DNA of 64,000 nucleotides. Source: Mycolicibacterium moriokaense (GTDB taxonomy: Bacteria > Actinomycetota > Actinomycetes > Mycobacteriales > Mycobacteriaceae). A program made the position numbers and the translations under genes. The DNA lies in contig NZ_QQBJ01000026.1 in assembly GCF_003347205.1 (NCBI RefSeq), positions 62,001-126,000 on the forward strand, given 5' to 3'. The stretch's first letter is position 1. Every line of letters starts with the position of its first letter. The notes under the pieces are model-generated. The model searched no databases, was not told the DNA's origin, and saw nothing but the letters and a program-made list of their open reading frames with translations. Of the stretch, positions 8,125 to 16,482 are shown in pieces.

Positions 8125-11100
8125 TCAGGTATTTGTCGGGGCCGCGTGGCGGGCCGCTTCTTGGGCGAGCTGGACCCGGGAGGTGAGTCCGAGCTTGGTG
8201 TAGACCCGGGTCAGGTGCGACTGCACCGTCCGTGGTGAGACGAAGAGCCGCGCTGCGATGTCCTTGTTGCCCAGCCCCTCCATGACGAGCCGCACCACGT
8301 CGAGCTCGGCCGGTGTGAGCGAGGCCCAGCCGCTCGACGGCCGCTTGCGCTCGCCGCGGCCGCGCTGCGCGTAGGCGATCGCGTCCTCGGTCGACAGCTC
8401 AGCACCCTCTGCCCAGGCCGCCTCGAAGTCTTTCTCGCTCATGGTATTTCGGAGTGCTTGAACGGAGGCCAGATAGTCGGCGTCGTAGATTGCGAACCGA
8501 ACCTCGCCTGTACGTTGCCGAGTCCCCGCGGCCGCGCCGAAGAGCCGGGCCGCCTCAGCCTGGCTTCCTGCGTTGGCGCCGAGACTCGCGAGAATTTCGA
8601 GGGTATCCGCGAGGCAGAGGAGCACTCCGGCGCCATAGTTGCCGAGTGCGTTGTGCGCGTCGTCCAGGGCTTGTTCAAGCTCGCCCGCTACGACCGCGAT
8701 GCGGGCACGGGTTCGCAACGCCGTCGCTCGAAACCACCCCCTCGTCGCCGAGATCGCTTCGTCCACACTTTGTCGAGCGCCCGTGAGATCGCCACGTGCG
8801 AGAGCAGCGGCGGCCAGGTACGAAAGGTTCATCGCTGAGATCTCGCGGTAATCGCTGAGATGCGACCGCGCCGCTTCATCGGCACTGCGAGCCGACTCGA
8901 CGTCACCGGCGGCCAGGTGGGCGACGGTCAACGCGACGTAGCCGGCGCCCAAGTAGAGATCGCCCAATTCCGTCGCGGATTCGATTGCGGCCGTGGCCGC
9001 CGCGAGCGCCTCTGCAGTGTTGCCCTGAAATGCCAGCGCATGCGGCAGCACGAACAGGACCGTCACCCGTAACATCAGGTCGTTGTCGGCCTCTGCCTCG
9101 GCGACCAGTTCGTTGAACTGGGCGATTGCTCCGGCCAGATCTCCGAGGTACATGAGTGCGCCCGCAAAACGCCAGCGGCACTGCCGCGAGCCGAAGCGAT
9201 CGCCGATGGCGTCGGCAAGGTCGCGTCCCTCTTCGGCTGTCTGCCGTGTCCAATGCGCGTCGCCCGCGACGAATCCCGCCTGAGCCTGCTGAACGAGTAT
9301 TTGGACCAGCCGCCACGGGTCGCCGAGTTCGCGGGCCAGGCCGATCGCCTCCTCGAAGAATCGCCCCGCCACCTCGGCGTCGTAAACGGTGGCGCAACCG
9401 CACGCGGTGAGGGCCCGTACCAAGAGCGCGGGGTCGCCGAGTTCGCGGGCGATCCTTAGGGCCTGGTCGGCCTCGTCTATGTCATAGATACCCACCCATT
9501 CGGCGAGGGTGGCCTTATCGGCGAGCGCCCGAGCGCGCGCTGCAGCCGTGAGATCGACGTGATCTGCGTCGATCCGGATACTGTCGAACCAGGCAATGCC
9601 CTCCAAGATCCGGCCCCGGGACAGCCACAGTGGCTGCAGCGAGCACGCCAGCTCGAGGGCCTTCGCGATGTCACCGCTCTCGATGCTCCAGCCGAATGCG
9701 CTTCTCAGGTTGTCCATCTCGTGGTCTGCCTGCTCGACGCGCTCGCGATAATCGCTTCGGGCAGGCGCATCCAAGAGCGCCGCCATCGCCGTGTAGTGAT
9801 CACGGTGACGTTTGCGCACCGCTTCTGCCTCGCCGGACTCGCTGAGCTTTTCCTGCGCGTATTGACGCACGGTCTCCAGCAGCCGGTATCGCGTTCGCCC
9901 GCTGGTGTTTTCGGCGACCACCAATGACTTGTCGACCAGCAGCGCCAGCTGGTCGAGGATCTGGTAGCGCTCCACCTCGGCGTCACCGGCGACGGCCTGG
10001 GCGGCATCGAGGTCGAACCCGCCGAGGAACACGGCCAACCGCCGGAACAGGATTCGCTCCGTCTCGGTCAACAGCGCATGCGACCAGTCCACGGATGCGC
10101 GCAGCGTCTGCTGCCGCCGCACCGCGGTGCGGGAGCCTCCCGTCAACAGCCGGAACCGGTCGTGAAGGCTGCCGACGATCTCGTCCAGCGACAGTGCCCG
10201 GACCCGGGCCGCGGCGAGTTCGATCGCCAGCGGCATTCCGTCGAGCCGTTTGCAGATCTCGGTGACGGTGGCTGCGTTGCCGTTGTCGATCGTGAAGTCC
10301 GGCCGGACCCGTCGCGCCCGGTCGGCGAACAGTTCAAGGGCCTCGTCGGCCAGCGAGAGCGAGGGCACCGTGTACGTCACTTCTCCCGGCACACCAACGG
10401 GCTCGCGGCTGGTGGCCAGTATCTGCAGTCCGGGGCATGCGGCCAGGAGTTCCGCCGCCAACGACGAAGTCGGTTCGAGCAGGTGCTCGCAATTGTCCAG
10501 CACCATCAGTGTCTGCCTATCACCGACGAACTTCGCCAGCGTCTCCATCGTCGAGCGCCCCGGCTGGTCGGGCAGGCCGAGCGCGCGTGCGACGGCAACC
10601 GGGACGACAACCTCATGCGTGACGGGGGAGAGGTCCACATAGTGCACCCCGTCGCGATACCCGGACGCAGTGTCGGCCGCGATCCGGATCGCCAGCCGCG
10701 TCTTGCCCGCGCCGCCGGCACCCGTCAACGTCACCAGCCGGTTGTCTGCCAGCAGATCGCGAACATCCGCGATCTGCGCGACGCGACCGACGAAGCTGGT
10801 CAATTGCGCAGGGAGATTGCGCGTTTCGGCGCTGTTGGACACCCGCAGCGGTGGGAACTCGTTGCGGATATCGGGATGGCACAGTTGCGAAACCCGTTCC
10901 GGCCGAGGCAGATCGCGTAGCTCGTGGGCGCCCAGGTCGGTCAGCCAGGCTTGCTCGGGCAGCCAGTCGGCGACCAACTGCTCGGTCGCACCGGAGAGTA
11001 CCGTCTGGCCGCCGTGCGCGAGGTCGCGCAGCCGTGCCGTCCTGTTGATCGTCGGGCCGATGTAGTTGCCCTCGTCTCGCATCTGCACCTGCCCCGTGTG

Positions 11101-11379
11101 CACGCCGATGCGCAACCGGATCGGCGCCAACGCCGCCCGCTGCAGATCCAGCGCGCACGCCACCGCATCGCTGGCGCGGGCGAACGCTGCCACAAAGCTG
11201 TCACCTTCGCCCTGCTCGACGGGGCGGATGCCGCCGTGGGCGGCGAGCAGGTCGGCCAGCGCGGCATCGAGACGCGCAACGGCGGCGGTCATCTCCTCGG
11301 GCTGGGTCTGCCACAGCCGCGTGGAGCCCTCGACATCGGCCAGCAGTAACGTCACTGTCCCGGTGGGAAGTTCGCTCAT
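8125..11379 (-). CDS. Large LuxR regulator with cyclase-like and NB-ARC domains
   Basis: A 1084-residue regulator. Residues about 8-165 form a class III nucleotide-cyclase-like domain. The metal Asp15 and Asp60 and the N112/R116 pair are present. The position equivalent to the purine-binding Lys is Gln56, and the Asp before Tyr is Asn105, so cyclase activity is doubtful. Residues about 195-480 are an AAA/NB-ARC ATPase (P-loop GAGGAGKT, 220-227; LMVLDNCEH Walker B). Then comes a long TPR-like helical region. The C-terminal LuxR helix-turn-helix is LTPAELDVVRLVMEGLGNKD onwards. The ATG at 11379 was chosen because family members begin just before the cyclase-like TVTLLLADVEGS motif. It is of the same type as M. 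tuberculosis Rv0386/Rv1358/Rv2488c. The ligand is unknown. Confidence 0.9.
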   Translation of the reverse strand: MSELPTGTVTLLLADVEGSTRLWQTQPEEMTAAVARLDAALADLLAAHGGIRPVEQGEGDSFVAAFARASDAVACALDLQRAALAPIRLRIGVHTGQVQMRDEGNYIGPTINRTARLRDLAHGGQTVLSGATEQLVADWLPEQAWLTDLGAHELRDLPRPERVSQLCHPDIRNEFPPLRVSNSAETRNLPAQLTSFVGRVAQIADVRDLLADNRLVTLTGAGGAGKTRLAIRIAADTASGYRDGVHYVDLSPVTHEVVVPVAVARALGLPDQPGRSTMETLAKFVGDRQTLMVLDNCEHLLEPTSSLAAELLAACPGLQILATSREPVGVPGEVTYTVPSLSLADEALELFADRARRVRPDFTIDNGNAATVTEICKRLDGMPLAIELAAARVRALSLDEIVGSLHDRFRLLTGGSRTAVRRQQTLRASVDWSHALLTETERILFRRLAVFLGGFDLDAAQAVAGDAEVERYQILDQLALLVDKSLVVAENTSGRTRYRLLETVRQYAQEKLSESGEAEAVRKRHRDHYTAMAALLDAPARSDYRERVEQADHEMDNLRSAFGWSIESGDIAKALELACSLQPLWLSRGRILEGIAWFDSIRIDADHVDLTAAARARALADKATLAEWVGIYDIDEADQALRIARELGDPALLVRALTACGCATVYDAEVAGRFFEEAIGLARELGDPWRLVQILVQQAQAGFVAGDAHWTRQTAEEGRDLADAIGDRFGSRQCRWRFAGALMYLGDLAGAIAQFNELVAEAEADNDLMLRVTVLFVLPHALAFQGNTAEALAAATAAIESATELGDLYLGAGYVALTVAHLAAGDVESARSADEAARSHLSDYREISAMNLSYLAAAALARGDLTGARQSVDEAISATRGWFRATALRTRARIAVVAGELEQALDDAHNALGNYGAGVLLCLADTLEILASLGANAGSQAEAARLFGAAAGTRQRTGEVRFAIYDADYLASVQALRNTMSEKDFEAAWAEGAELSTEDAIAYAQRGRGERKRPSSGWASLTPAELDVVRLVMEGLGNKDIAARLFVSPRTVQSHLTRVYTKLGLTSRVQLAQEAARHAAPTNT

Positions 11380-11532
11380 GACCCCGCCTACAACCAGGTC
11401 GCTCCACTCAGATTCGGTCATGCTAGCCAGCATCGAGGGGCAGAAGTCCCGAAACATCAGCGAAAACGCGCAAACATTCGGCGTCGACATGCTGATTCAC
11501 CGGCCGGGCCGCAGCGGTATTTTGGAGTGGCA

Positions 11533-12117
11533 ATGACCGGGATCAACGATCAACCCGCCGTGCTGCGCGTTTCGGACGCCGACCGCAACGGCACCCTGCG
11601 CCGCCTGCACAACGCCGTGGCCCTCGGCCTGATCGACATCGACGAGTTCGAGGAGCGCTCGGCGCTGGTGTCGCAGGCCAGGTTGCGCTCCGACCTGGAT
11701 ACGCTGGTCGGCGACCTGCCAGGACCGGGCGCGATCGTCACCTCCGCCACCGACCGGGTGGAGTTGCGAGGCGTGATGGGGTCGCTGAAGCGCCAGGGGG
11801 AGTGGACGGTGCCGACGCGGCTGGCGCTGTATCGGCGGATGGGCTCGGTCGACCTGGACCTCACCGGCGCACGGTTCGCCGGCCCGATGGTCATCATCGA
11901 ACTGGACATGAAGTTCGGCGGCCTCGACCTGCGGTTGCCCGAGGGCGCCAGCGCGTCGATCGACGACGTCGAGGTCGCCGTGGGCAGTGCCAACGACCAC
12001 CGCAAGGACGCACCTGCGGAGGGCACACCCCACGTCATCCTCACCGGCAAGGTGGTTTGCGGCTCCGTCGACATTCGCGGACCCCGCAAGTCGTTCTTCG
12101 GCCGCGATCGCCGCTAA
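11533..12117 (+). CDS. DUF1707 domain protein
   Basis: A 194-residue protein. Residues about 8-60 are a DUF1707/SHOCT-like helical domain (LRVSDADRNGTLRRLHNAV, then GLIDIDEFEERSALV). The C-terminal half is beta-rich (MGSVDLDLTGARF, KFGGLDLRLPEGASASID), like the cell-wall-active-antibiotics-response fold that often follows DUF1707. No membrane segment is visible. It diverges from the LuxR gene. The ATG at 11533 is preferred over a GTG two codons upstream. It overlaps the convergent NTF2-like gene by 4 nt. Function unknown. Confidence 0.85.
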   Translation: MTGINDQPAVLRVSDADRNGTLRRLHNAVALGLIDIDEFEERSALVSQARLRSDLDTLVGDLPGPGAIVTSATDRVELRGVMGSLKRQGEWTVPTRLALYRRMGSVDLDLTGARFAGPMVIIELDMKFGGLDLRLPEGASASIDDVEVAVGSANDHRKDAPAEGTPHVILTGKVVCGSVDIRGPRKSFFGRDRR

Positions 12118-12587
12118 CGCTTGAACAACTGCGAGCCGATGCGGACCAGTCTTTCCCAGCCCGCCGGTCGGCCCACCAACTTTCCGATCAGCGGCGTGGA
12201 ATCGAAGTAGGAGACCCGTTCGGCGATCAGCCCGTCGGTGAAGGTGAAGCGGTCGACGGCGTCCCAGGCGATCGGCTTGCCGCCGTAGGTTCCGCTCAGC
12301 GTGAACTCGATGAACACCTCCTTGGGCCCGTGCGCGACGCGGTGCACGTCGGCGTGCAGGTCCGGCACCAGCGCAAACAGTCGCTGAAACGACTCGCGGC
12401 AGGCCTGCTTGCCCCGCAGCGTGCCCATCAGCGGCTGGGTCAGCACGATGTCGTCGCTCCACAGCGCCTCGTGCTTGGCCAGGTCGGGGGCGCGCCAGGT
12501 GTCGGCGAACGCCGTGGCGAAGCGGGCCGCGAACGCGTCATCGACGTCGTCGCCGCGCACGTGAGGAGCAGAAGAGGAATCAGCCAT
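12114..12587 (-). CDS. NTF2/SnoaL-like protein
   Basis: A 157-residue alpha+beta barrel protein of the SnoaL/NTF2 type: helix ([13 protein letters not shown]), then [20 protein letters not shown], then [20 protein letters not shown]. The family includes cyclases, isomerases and non-enzymatic binding proteins, and no catalytic pair can be assigned. It starts at ATG 12587, 41 nt from the divergent map gene, so the two promoters share this gap. Its stop overlaps the DUF1707 gene stop. Confidence 0.82.
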   Translation of the reverse strand: MADSSSAPHVRGDDVDDAFAARFATAFADTWRAPDLAKHEALWSDDIVLTQPLMGTLRGKQACRESFQRLFALVPDLHADVHRVAHGPKEVFIEFTLSGTYGGKPIAWDAVDRFTFTDGLIAERVSYFDSTPLIGKLVGRPAGWERLVRIGSQLFKR

Positions 12588-12628
12588 GGCCCAAGAATCT
12601 AGCCGCGCTATCCGACTACTCTGGAGTC

Positions 12629-13486
12629 ATGCCTGTTCGCACCGCACTTCGCCCCGGCGTGGTGTCGCCGACACTGCCGGTGCCCCGTTCGATCGTCCGC
12701 CCCGAGTACGTGGGGAAGGCGACGGCCAAGGAGGGGTCCGAGCCCTGGGTCCAGACACCCGAGGTGATCGAGAAGATGCGGGTGGCGGGCCGGATCGCCG
12801 CCGGGGCGCTCGCCGAGGCAGGCAAGGCCGTCGCGCCGGGCGTCACGACCGACGAACTCGACCGGATCGCCCACGAGTACATGATCGAGCACGGCGCCTA
12901 CCCGTCGACGCTGGGCTACAAGGGCTACCCGAAGTCCTGCTGCACATCGCTGAACGAGGTCATCTGCCACGGCATACCCGACTCGACGGTGGTCGAGGAC
13001 GGCGACATCGTCAACATCGACGTCACCGCCTTCATCGACGGAGTGCACGGCGACACCAACGCGACGTTCCTGGCGGGCAACGTGTCCGAGGAGCACCGGT
13101 TGCTCGTCGAGCGCACCCACGAAGCGACGATGCGCGCGATCAAGGCGGTTCGTCCCGGCCGCGCGCTCTCGGTCGTCGGCCGCGTCATCGAGTCCTATGC
13201 GAACCGGTTCGGCTACAACGTTGTTCGCGACTTCACCGGGCACGGCATCGGCACCACCTTCCACAACGGACTGGTGGTGCTGCACTATGACCAGCCCGCT
13301 GTGGAGAGCGTCCTCGAGCCGGGGATGACGTTCACCATCGAGCCGATGATCAATCTCGGCGAGCTGGATTACGAGATCTGGGACGACGACTGGACCGTCG
13401 TCACCAAGGACAAGAAATGGACCGCGCAGTTCGAGCACACGCTGGTGGTCACCGACGACGGCGCCGAGATCCTGACCCAGTTGTGA
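12629..13486 (+). CDS. map: Methionine aminopeptidase, type I
   Basis: Removes the initiator methionine from nascent proteins. It has 285 residues, the same as I recall for M. tuberculosis MapB. An N-terminal extension of about 40 residues with proline pairs ([11 protein letters not shown]) marks the actinobacterial type 1c form. The metal ligands are visible as [16 protein letters not shown] (two Asp), GHGIGTTFH (His), TIEPM (Glu) and QFEHTLVV (Glu). The start is ATG 12629, preceded by CTGGAG. In M. tuberculosis mapB is adjacent to glnA4; here more than 14 kb separate them. Confidence 0.97.
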   Translation: MPVRTALRPGVVSPTLPVPRSIVRPEYVGKATAKEGSEPWVQTPEVIEKMRVAGRIAAGALAEAGKAVAPGVTTDELDRIAHEYMIEHGAYPSTLGYKGYPKSCCTSLNEVICHGIPDSTVVEDGDIVNIDVTAFIDGVHGDTNATFLAGNVSEEHRLLVERTHEATMRAIKAVRPGRALSVVGRVIESYANRFGYNVVRDFTGHGIGTTFHNGLVVLHYDQPAVESVLEPGMTFTIEPMINLGELDYEIWDDDWTVVTKDKKWTAQFEHTLVVTDDGAEILTQL

Positions 13487-13496
13487 AATTTGTCCC

Positions 13497-13556
13497 GCGA
13501 GCAGACGCAAAAGTCCGCAAAACGCCGGGGGGCACCGGACCTTTGCGTCTGTTCGC
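13497..13556. repeat. Long inverted repeat between map and cobQ (dispersed family)
   Basis: Arms of 21 bp (13497-13517 and 13536-13556) match with only 2 mismatches around an 18-nt loop. The left arm begins GCGAGCAGACGCAAAAGTCC. A related sequence occurs in the opposite orientation after proS (49490-49515; 23 of 26 positions agree with 13497-13522). It lies directly after map, so it may act as a terminator, but there is no T tract. Confidence 0.75.
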
Positions 13557-13565
13557 CGAGGAAAG

Positions 13566-15053
13566 ATGAGCGGCGCGTTGCTGGTCGCCGGCACCAGTTC
13601 GGATGCTGGCAAGTCCGTCGTGGTGGCCGGCCTGTGCAGGCTGCTGGCCCGCAAGGGTGTCTCGGTGGCGCCGTTCAAGGCGCAGAACATGTCGAACAAC
13701 TCGGTGGTCACGGTGGAGGGCGGCGAGATCGGCCGGGCGCAGGCGATGCAGGCGCGCGCCGCCGGCCTGGCGCCGAGCACGAGATTCAACCCGGTGCTGC
13801 TGAAACCCGGAAGTGACCGCACCTCACAGCTTGTCGTCAAGGGCACCGTCGCGGGAACCGTCGCCGCAGGTGACTACATGACACACCGTGACACACTCTC
13901 CTTTGTCATCGCCGACGAATTGGCCTCGCTACGAAGCGAATTCGATGCGGTGATCTGCGAGGGGGCAGGCTCGCCCGCCGAGATCAACCTGCGTGCAACC
14001 GATCTGGCCAACATGGGCCTGGCCCGCGCCGCGCAGCTGCCCGTGATACTGGTCGGCGACATCGACCGCGGGGGACTGCTGGCGCACCTGTTCGGGACCG
14101 TGGCCATCCTCGCCCCGGAAGACCAGGCGCTCATCGCCGGGTTCGTGGTCAACAAGTTTCGCGGCGACCCGGCCCTGCTCGCGCCCGGTCTCAAACAACT
14201 CGAACAGCTCAGCGGCAGACCCACCTACGGCGTCATCCCATACGACGACGGATTCTGGCTGGACACCGAGGACTCGGTGTCGGTGACGGCCCATCGGGTG
14301 GTCGGTGCGCCGCAACCGCCGATCGGTGAACAGTGGCTGCGGGTCGCGGCCATCCGGCTGCCGAGGATCTCCAACTCCACCGACGTGGAGGCGCTGGCCT
14401 GCGAACCAGGCGTGCTGGTGCGCTGGGTGAGCGATCCCGCTGACCTGCCCGACGCCGACATCGTGGTGCTCCCCGGCAGCAAGACCACGGTCGCCGACCT
14501 GGGCTGGCTGCGCGAGCGGGGCCTGGCCGACGCCATCGTGGCGCACGCCCGCGGCGGCAAGCCCGTGCTCGGCATCTGCGGCGGCTTCCAGATGCTGTGT
14601 CGCCGAATCGAGGACGCGGTGGAGTCGCGGGCGGGCGGCGTCGACGGTCTCGGCCTGCTGGACGCCGACATCGTGTTCGCCCGAGACAAGACGCTTCGAC
14701 GCCACGAGGCCCCGCATCGCGGCTACGAAATCCACCACGGCCAGGTGTCGCGCTGCGCCGAAGAGGACTGGCGCGGTGTCGGGCTTCGGCGCGGCGCCGT
14801 GTACGGCACCCATTGGCACGGTCTGCTCGACAACGACGCCCTGCGGCGGCAATGGCTCCGCGATGCCGCGGCGGCGGCGGGCCGCAACGGATTCAGCGTC
14901 GCCGACGACGTCGACGTCTCGGCGCGCCGCGACGCGCAACTCGACCTGATGGCCGATCTGTTGACGGCGCACACCGATATCGACGCGATTCTCGACCTGC
15001 TCGACACCCGTCCGCCGCCGCGAGCAACCGTCATCAGCACGTTGTTTGAGTAA
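13566..15053 (+). CDS. cobQ: Adenosylcobyric acid synthase
   Basis: CobQ amidates four side chains (b, d, e, g) of adenosylcobyrinic acid a,c-diamide with glutamine and ATP in cobalamin synthesis. The 495-residue product has the N-terminal P-loop-like [18 protein letters not shown] and the motif [10 protein letters not shown]. The C-terminal class I-type glutaminase domain has the nucleophile Cys338 in GICGGFQM and a downstream [10 protein letters not shown]. The start is ATG 13566 after GAGGAAAG. Other corrin genes are clustered 26-30 kb further on, so cobQ stands apart; I recall the same separation in M. tuberculosis (Rv0255c). Confidence 0.95.
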   Translation: MSGALLVAGTSSDAGKSVVVAGLCRLLARKGVSVAPFKAQNMSNNSVVTVEGGEIGRAQAMQARAAGLAPSTRFNPVLLKPGSDRTSQLVVKGTVAGTVAAGDYMTHRDTLSFVIADELASLRSEFDAVICEGAGSPAEINLRATDLANMGLARAAQLPVILVGDIDRGGLLAHLFGTVAILAPEDQALIAGFVVNKFRGDPALLAPGLKQLEQLSGRPTYGVIPYDDGFWLDTEDSVSVTAHRVVGAPQPPIGEQWLRVAAIRLPRISNSTDVEALACEPGVLVRWVSDPADLPDADIVVLPGSKTTVADLGWLRERGLADAIVAHARGGKPVLGICGGFQMLCRRIEDAVESRAGGVDGLGLLDADIVFARDKTLRRHEAPHRGYEIHHGQVSRCAEEDWRGVGLRRGAVYGTHWHGLLDNDALRRQWLRDAAAAAGRNGFSVADDVDVSARRDAQLDLMADLLTAHTDIDAILDLLDTRPPPRATVISTLFE

Positions 15054-15062
15054 TCTTGGGTC

Positions 15063-15734
15063 ATGATCAAGCGGCGTGTTGTCGTGGCCGCGATGGCTGT
15101 TGTCGCGATCACGGCGCCAACGGCGTGCGCCGACAAGGTCTCCGGCACGTCGACGTGGCCCGGCGCCACGCTGGAGGACGTCGTTCTGACCGCAGATGAC
15201 TTCCCGCCGGGCGTGCAATACGGCCGGGTCGTCGAGGACCCGGGCGCTCCCGACGGCACCGGCGGACCGCCCCCGATGCTGTCGAAGCCCGAAGGTTGTT
15301 CGGACGCGCTGACATCGGTCATCGCCGCGTCGGCCGAACGCGGCCCCGGCAGCGCCGCCAAGTACAACGTGGCCTACGACGGCGCCCGCATCGTGATGAC
15401 GGTGCTGACGTGGAATCTGGATCTGGCCAAGCTGGCTGCGACGGCCGAACGGTGCGCGCAGTACCAGACCTTCTTCGACCCCACGTCGCCGGGAATCCCG
15501 ATGACCACCACCCGAGTTCCCTCGCCGCGCCCCGACGCACTGGTCTACCGGCAGACCATGGATCTCAACGGGGCGAAAAGCAGCGTCATCTTTTCCTTTG
15601 AAAACGTCCACAAGATGGCGGCGTTCGGGATCGCGTTCCCCACGCCCAACCCGATGATTCCGGTCAAAGCCGCGCTGCCGCAGACATTTATGACCATCGT
15701 CGGCAAACAGGCCGAGCGGCTGCAAGACGCCTGA
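15063..15734 (+). CDS. Probable lipoprotein or secreted protein
   Basis: A 223-residue protein with an N-terminal signal sequence (MIKRRVVVAAMAVVAITAPTAC). The Cys at the end would be the lipidation site, although the residues before it (P-T-A) are not a canonical lipobox. The mature part resembles the DUF5642-like mycobacterial lipoproteins (LTADDFPPGVQYG, PEGCSDALTSV, ERCAQYQTF). Two further Cys could form a disulfide outside the cell. It begins 9 nt after cobQ and may be co-transcribed, but no link to cobalamin is evident. Function unknown. Confidence 0.8.
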   Translation: MIKRRVVVAAMAVVAITAPTACADKVSGTSTWPGATLEDVVLTADDFPPGVQYGRVVEDPGAPDGTGGPPPMLSKPEGCSDALTSVIAASAERGPGSAAKYNVAYDGARIVMTVLTWNLDLAKLAATAERCAQYQTFFDPTSPGIPMTTTRVPSPRPDALVYRQTMDLNGAKSSVIFSFENVHKMAAFGIAFPTPNPMIPVKAALPQTFMTIVGKQAERLQDA

Positions 15735-15761
15735 GCGCCAGGTTAGGACACGCGCAAAATC

Positions 15762-15782
15762 GCCCGCCGCAGGCTGGCGGGC
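15762..15782. terminator. Hairpin, terminator-like
   Basis: GCCCGCC (15762-15768), a 7-nt loop, then GGCGGGC (15776-15782), followed by TGTAGTTT. It is a perfect GC stem with a short imperfect T-rich tail, 28 nt after the lipoprotein stop. Confidence 0.55.
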
Positions 15783-15796
15783 TGTAGTTTGACCCA

Positions 15797-16360
15797 ATGC
15801 CTTCGACGATGGTCACCGTCGACGGTTTCCCCGTTCCCGTCGACGTCGCCGGGCCGGACAAGGGGTCCGTCGTGGTGCTGCTCGGCGCCGCCCAGCAGGC
15901 GGGGTCGGCGTATGACGCCGTGTGCCAGCGACTGCACACCGCGTCCCTGCGCACCGTCGTGGTCGGGCCGGATCCACGGCTGACCGCCAAATCCGTCGTC
16001 GGCATCATGGACATGCTCGACGTCCAATGGGGTCTGCTCGTCGGCGACCGGATCGGGGGCGAGTTGGCGTGGGAATTAGCCGCCACCCGCCTGGACCGGT
16101 TCATCGGCCTGGTGGTGATCGACCGCGGTCACCCGCGCGTCGCCGACCAGTCGGGCGTGATCCGCGACGAGCACTGCCCGCCCGTGGAGATGAACACCAC
16201 CGCGCTGGTCAGCACACCCGCGGCGCGGGCGGTGGCCCGGGCCAGCCAGCGCTACGTCTATGGCGACTACCGGCTGGTCGAGCTGCTCGGGCGGCGCAAC
16301 GCACACGAGTCGACGGCCCAGCTGGCGGCCGAGATCGTGCTGCGTACCAGCACCTGGTGA
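15797..16360 (+). CDS. Alpha/beta-hydrolase-like protein without a Ser nucleophile
   Basis: A 187-residue protein with a short alpha/beta-hydrolase layout: VDGFPVPVDVAGPDKGSVVV, then GAAQQAGSAYDAVCQRL, then the region that normally holds the nucleophile elbow. That elbow reads LLVGDRIGGELAWELA, so Arg stands where GxSxG would have Ser. After the fifth strand (LVVIDRGHPR) the protein is shorter than a full hydrolase of about 270 residues. It may be a binding or structural relative. The ATG at 15797 follows the hairpin by 14 nt. Three copies of a 52-bp repeat begin at its stop codon. Confidence 0.75.
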   Translation: MPSTMVTVDGFPVPVDVAGPDKGSVVVLLGAAQQAGSAYDAVCQRLHTASLRTVVVGPDPRLTAKSVVGIMDMLDVQWGLLVGDRIGGELAWELAATRLDRFIGLVVIDRGHPRVADQSGVIRDEHCPPVEMNTTALVSTPAARAVARASQRYVYGDYRLVELLGRRNAHESTAQLAAEIVLRTSTW

Positions 16361-16482
16361 GCGCTCAGTCAGGTGCCGCTGGGTTGATGCTCGGCACCCT
16401 GCCTTCGCGCCAGCGCTCAGTCAGGTGCCTCTGGGTTGATGCTCGGCACCCTGCCTTCGCGCCAGCGCTCAGTCAGGTGCCT
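16361..16482. repeat. 52-bp tandem repeat at the 3' end of ngg
   Basis: Two full 52-bp units (16361-16412, 16413-16464), nearly identical, and a partial third (from 16465, 18 bp) that runs into the end of ngg. Each unit begins GCGCTCAGTCAGGTGCC. Read on the minus strand, the last copy holds the real ngg ending (APD then stop), and the two outer copies repeat the same ending (NPEAPD or NPAAPD then stop). This looks like tandem slippage duplication of the gene's 3' end. Confidence 0.9.

Noticed and set aside
13487-13565. Cobalamin riboswitch in front of cobQ or the cob cluster
   Set aside because: The gaps before cobQ, cobO, cobB and cysG are short and show no B12-box; the structure before cobQ is a simple dispersed palindrome.
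13929-15797. 622-residue minus-strand frame opposite cobQ and the lipoprotein gene
   Set aside because: Shadow frame with low-complexity His/Arg/Asp content; it spans two real genes and their gap.
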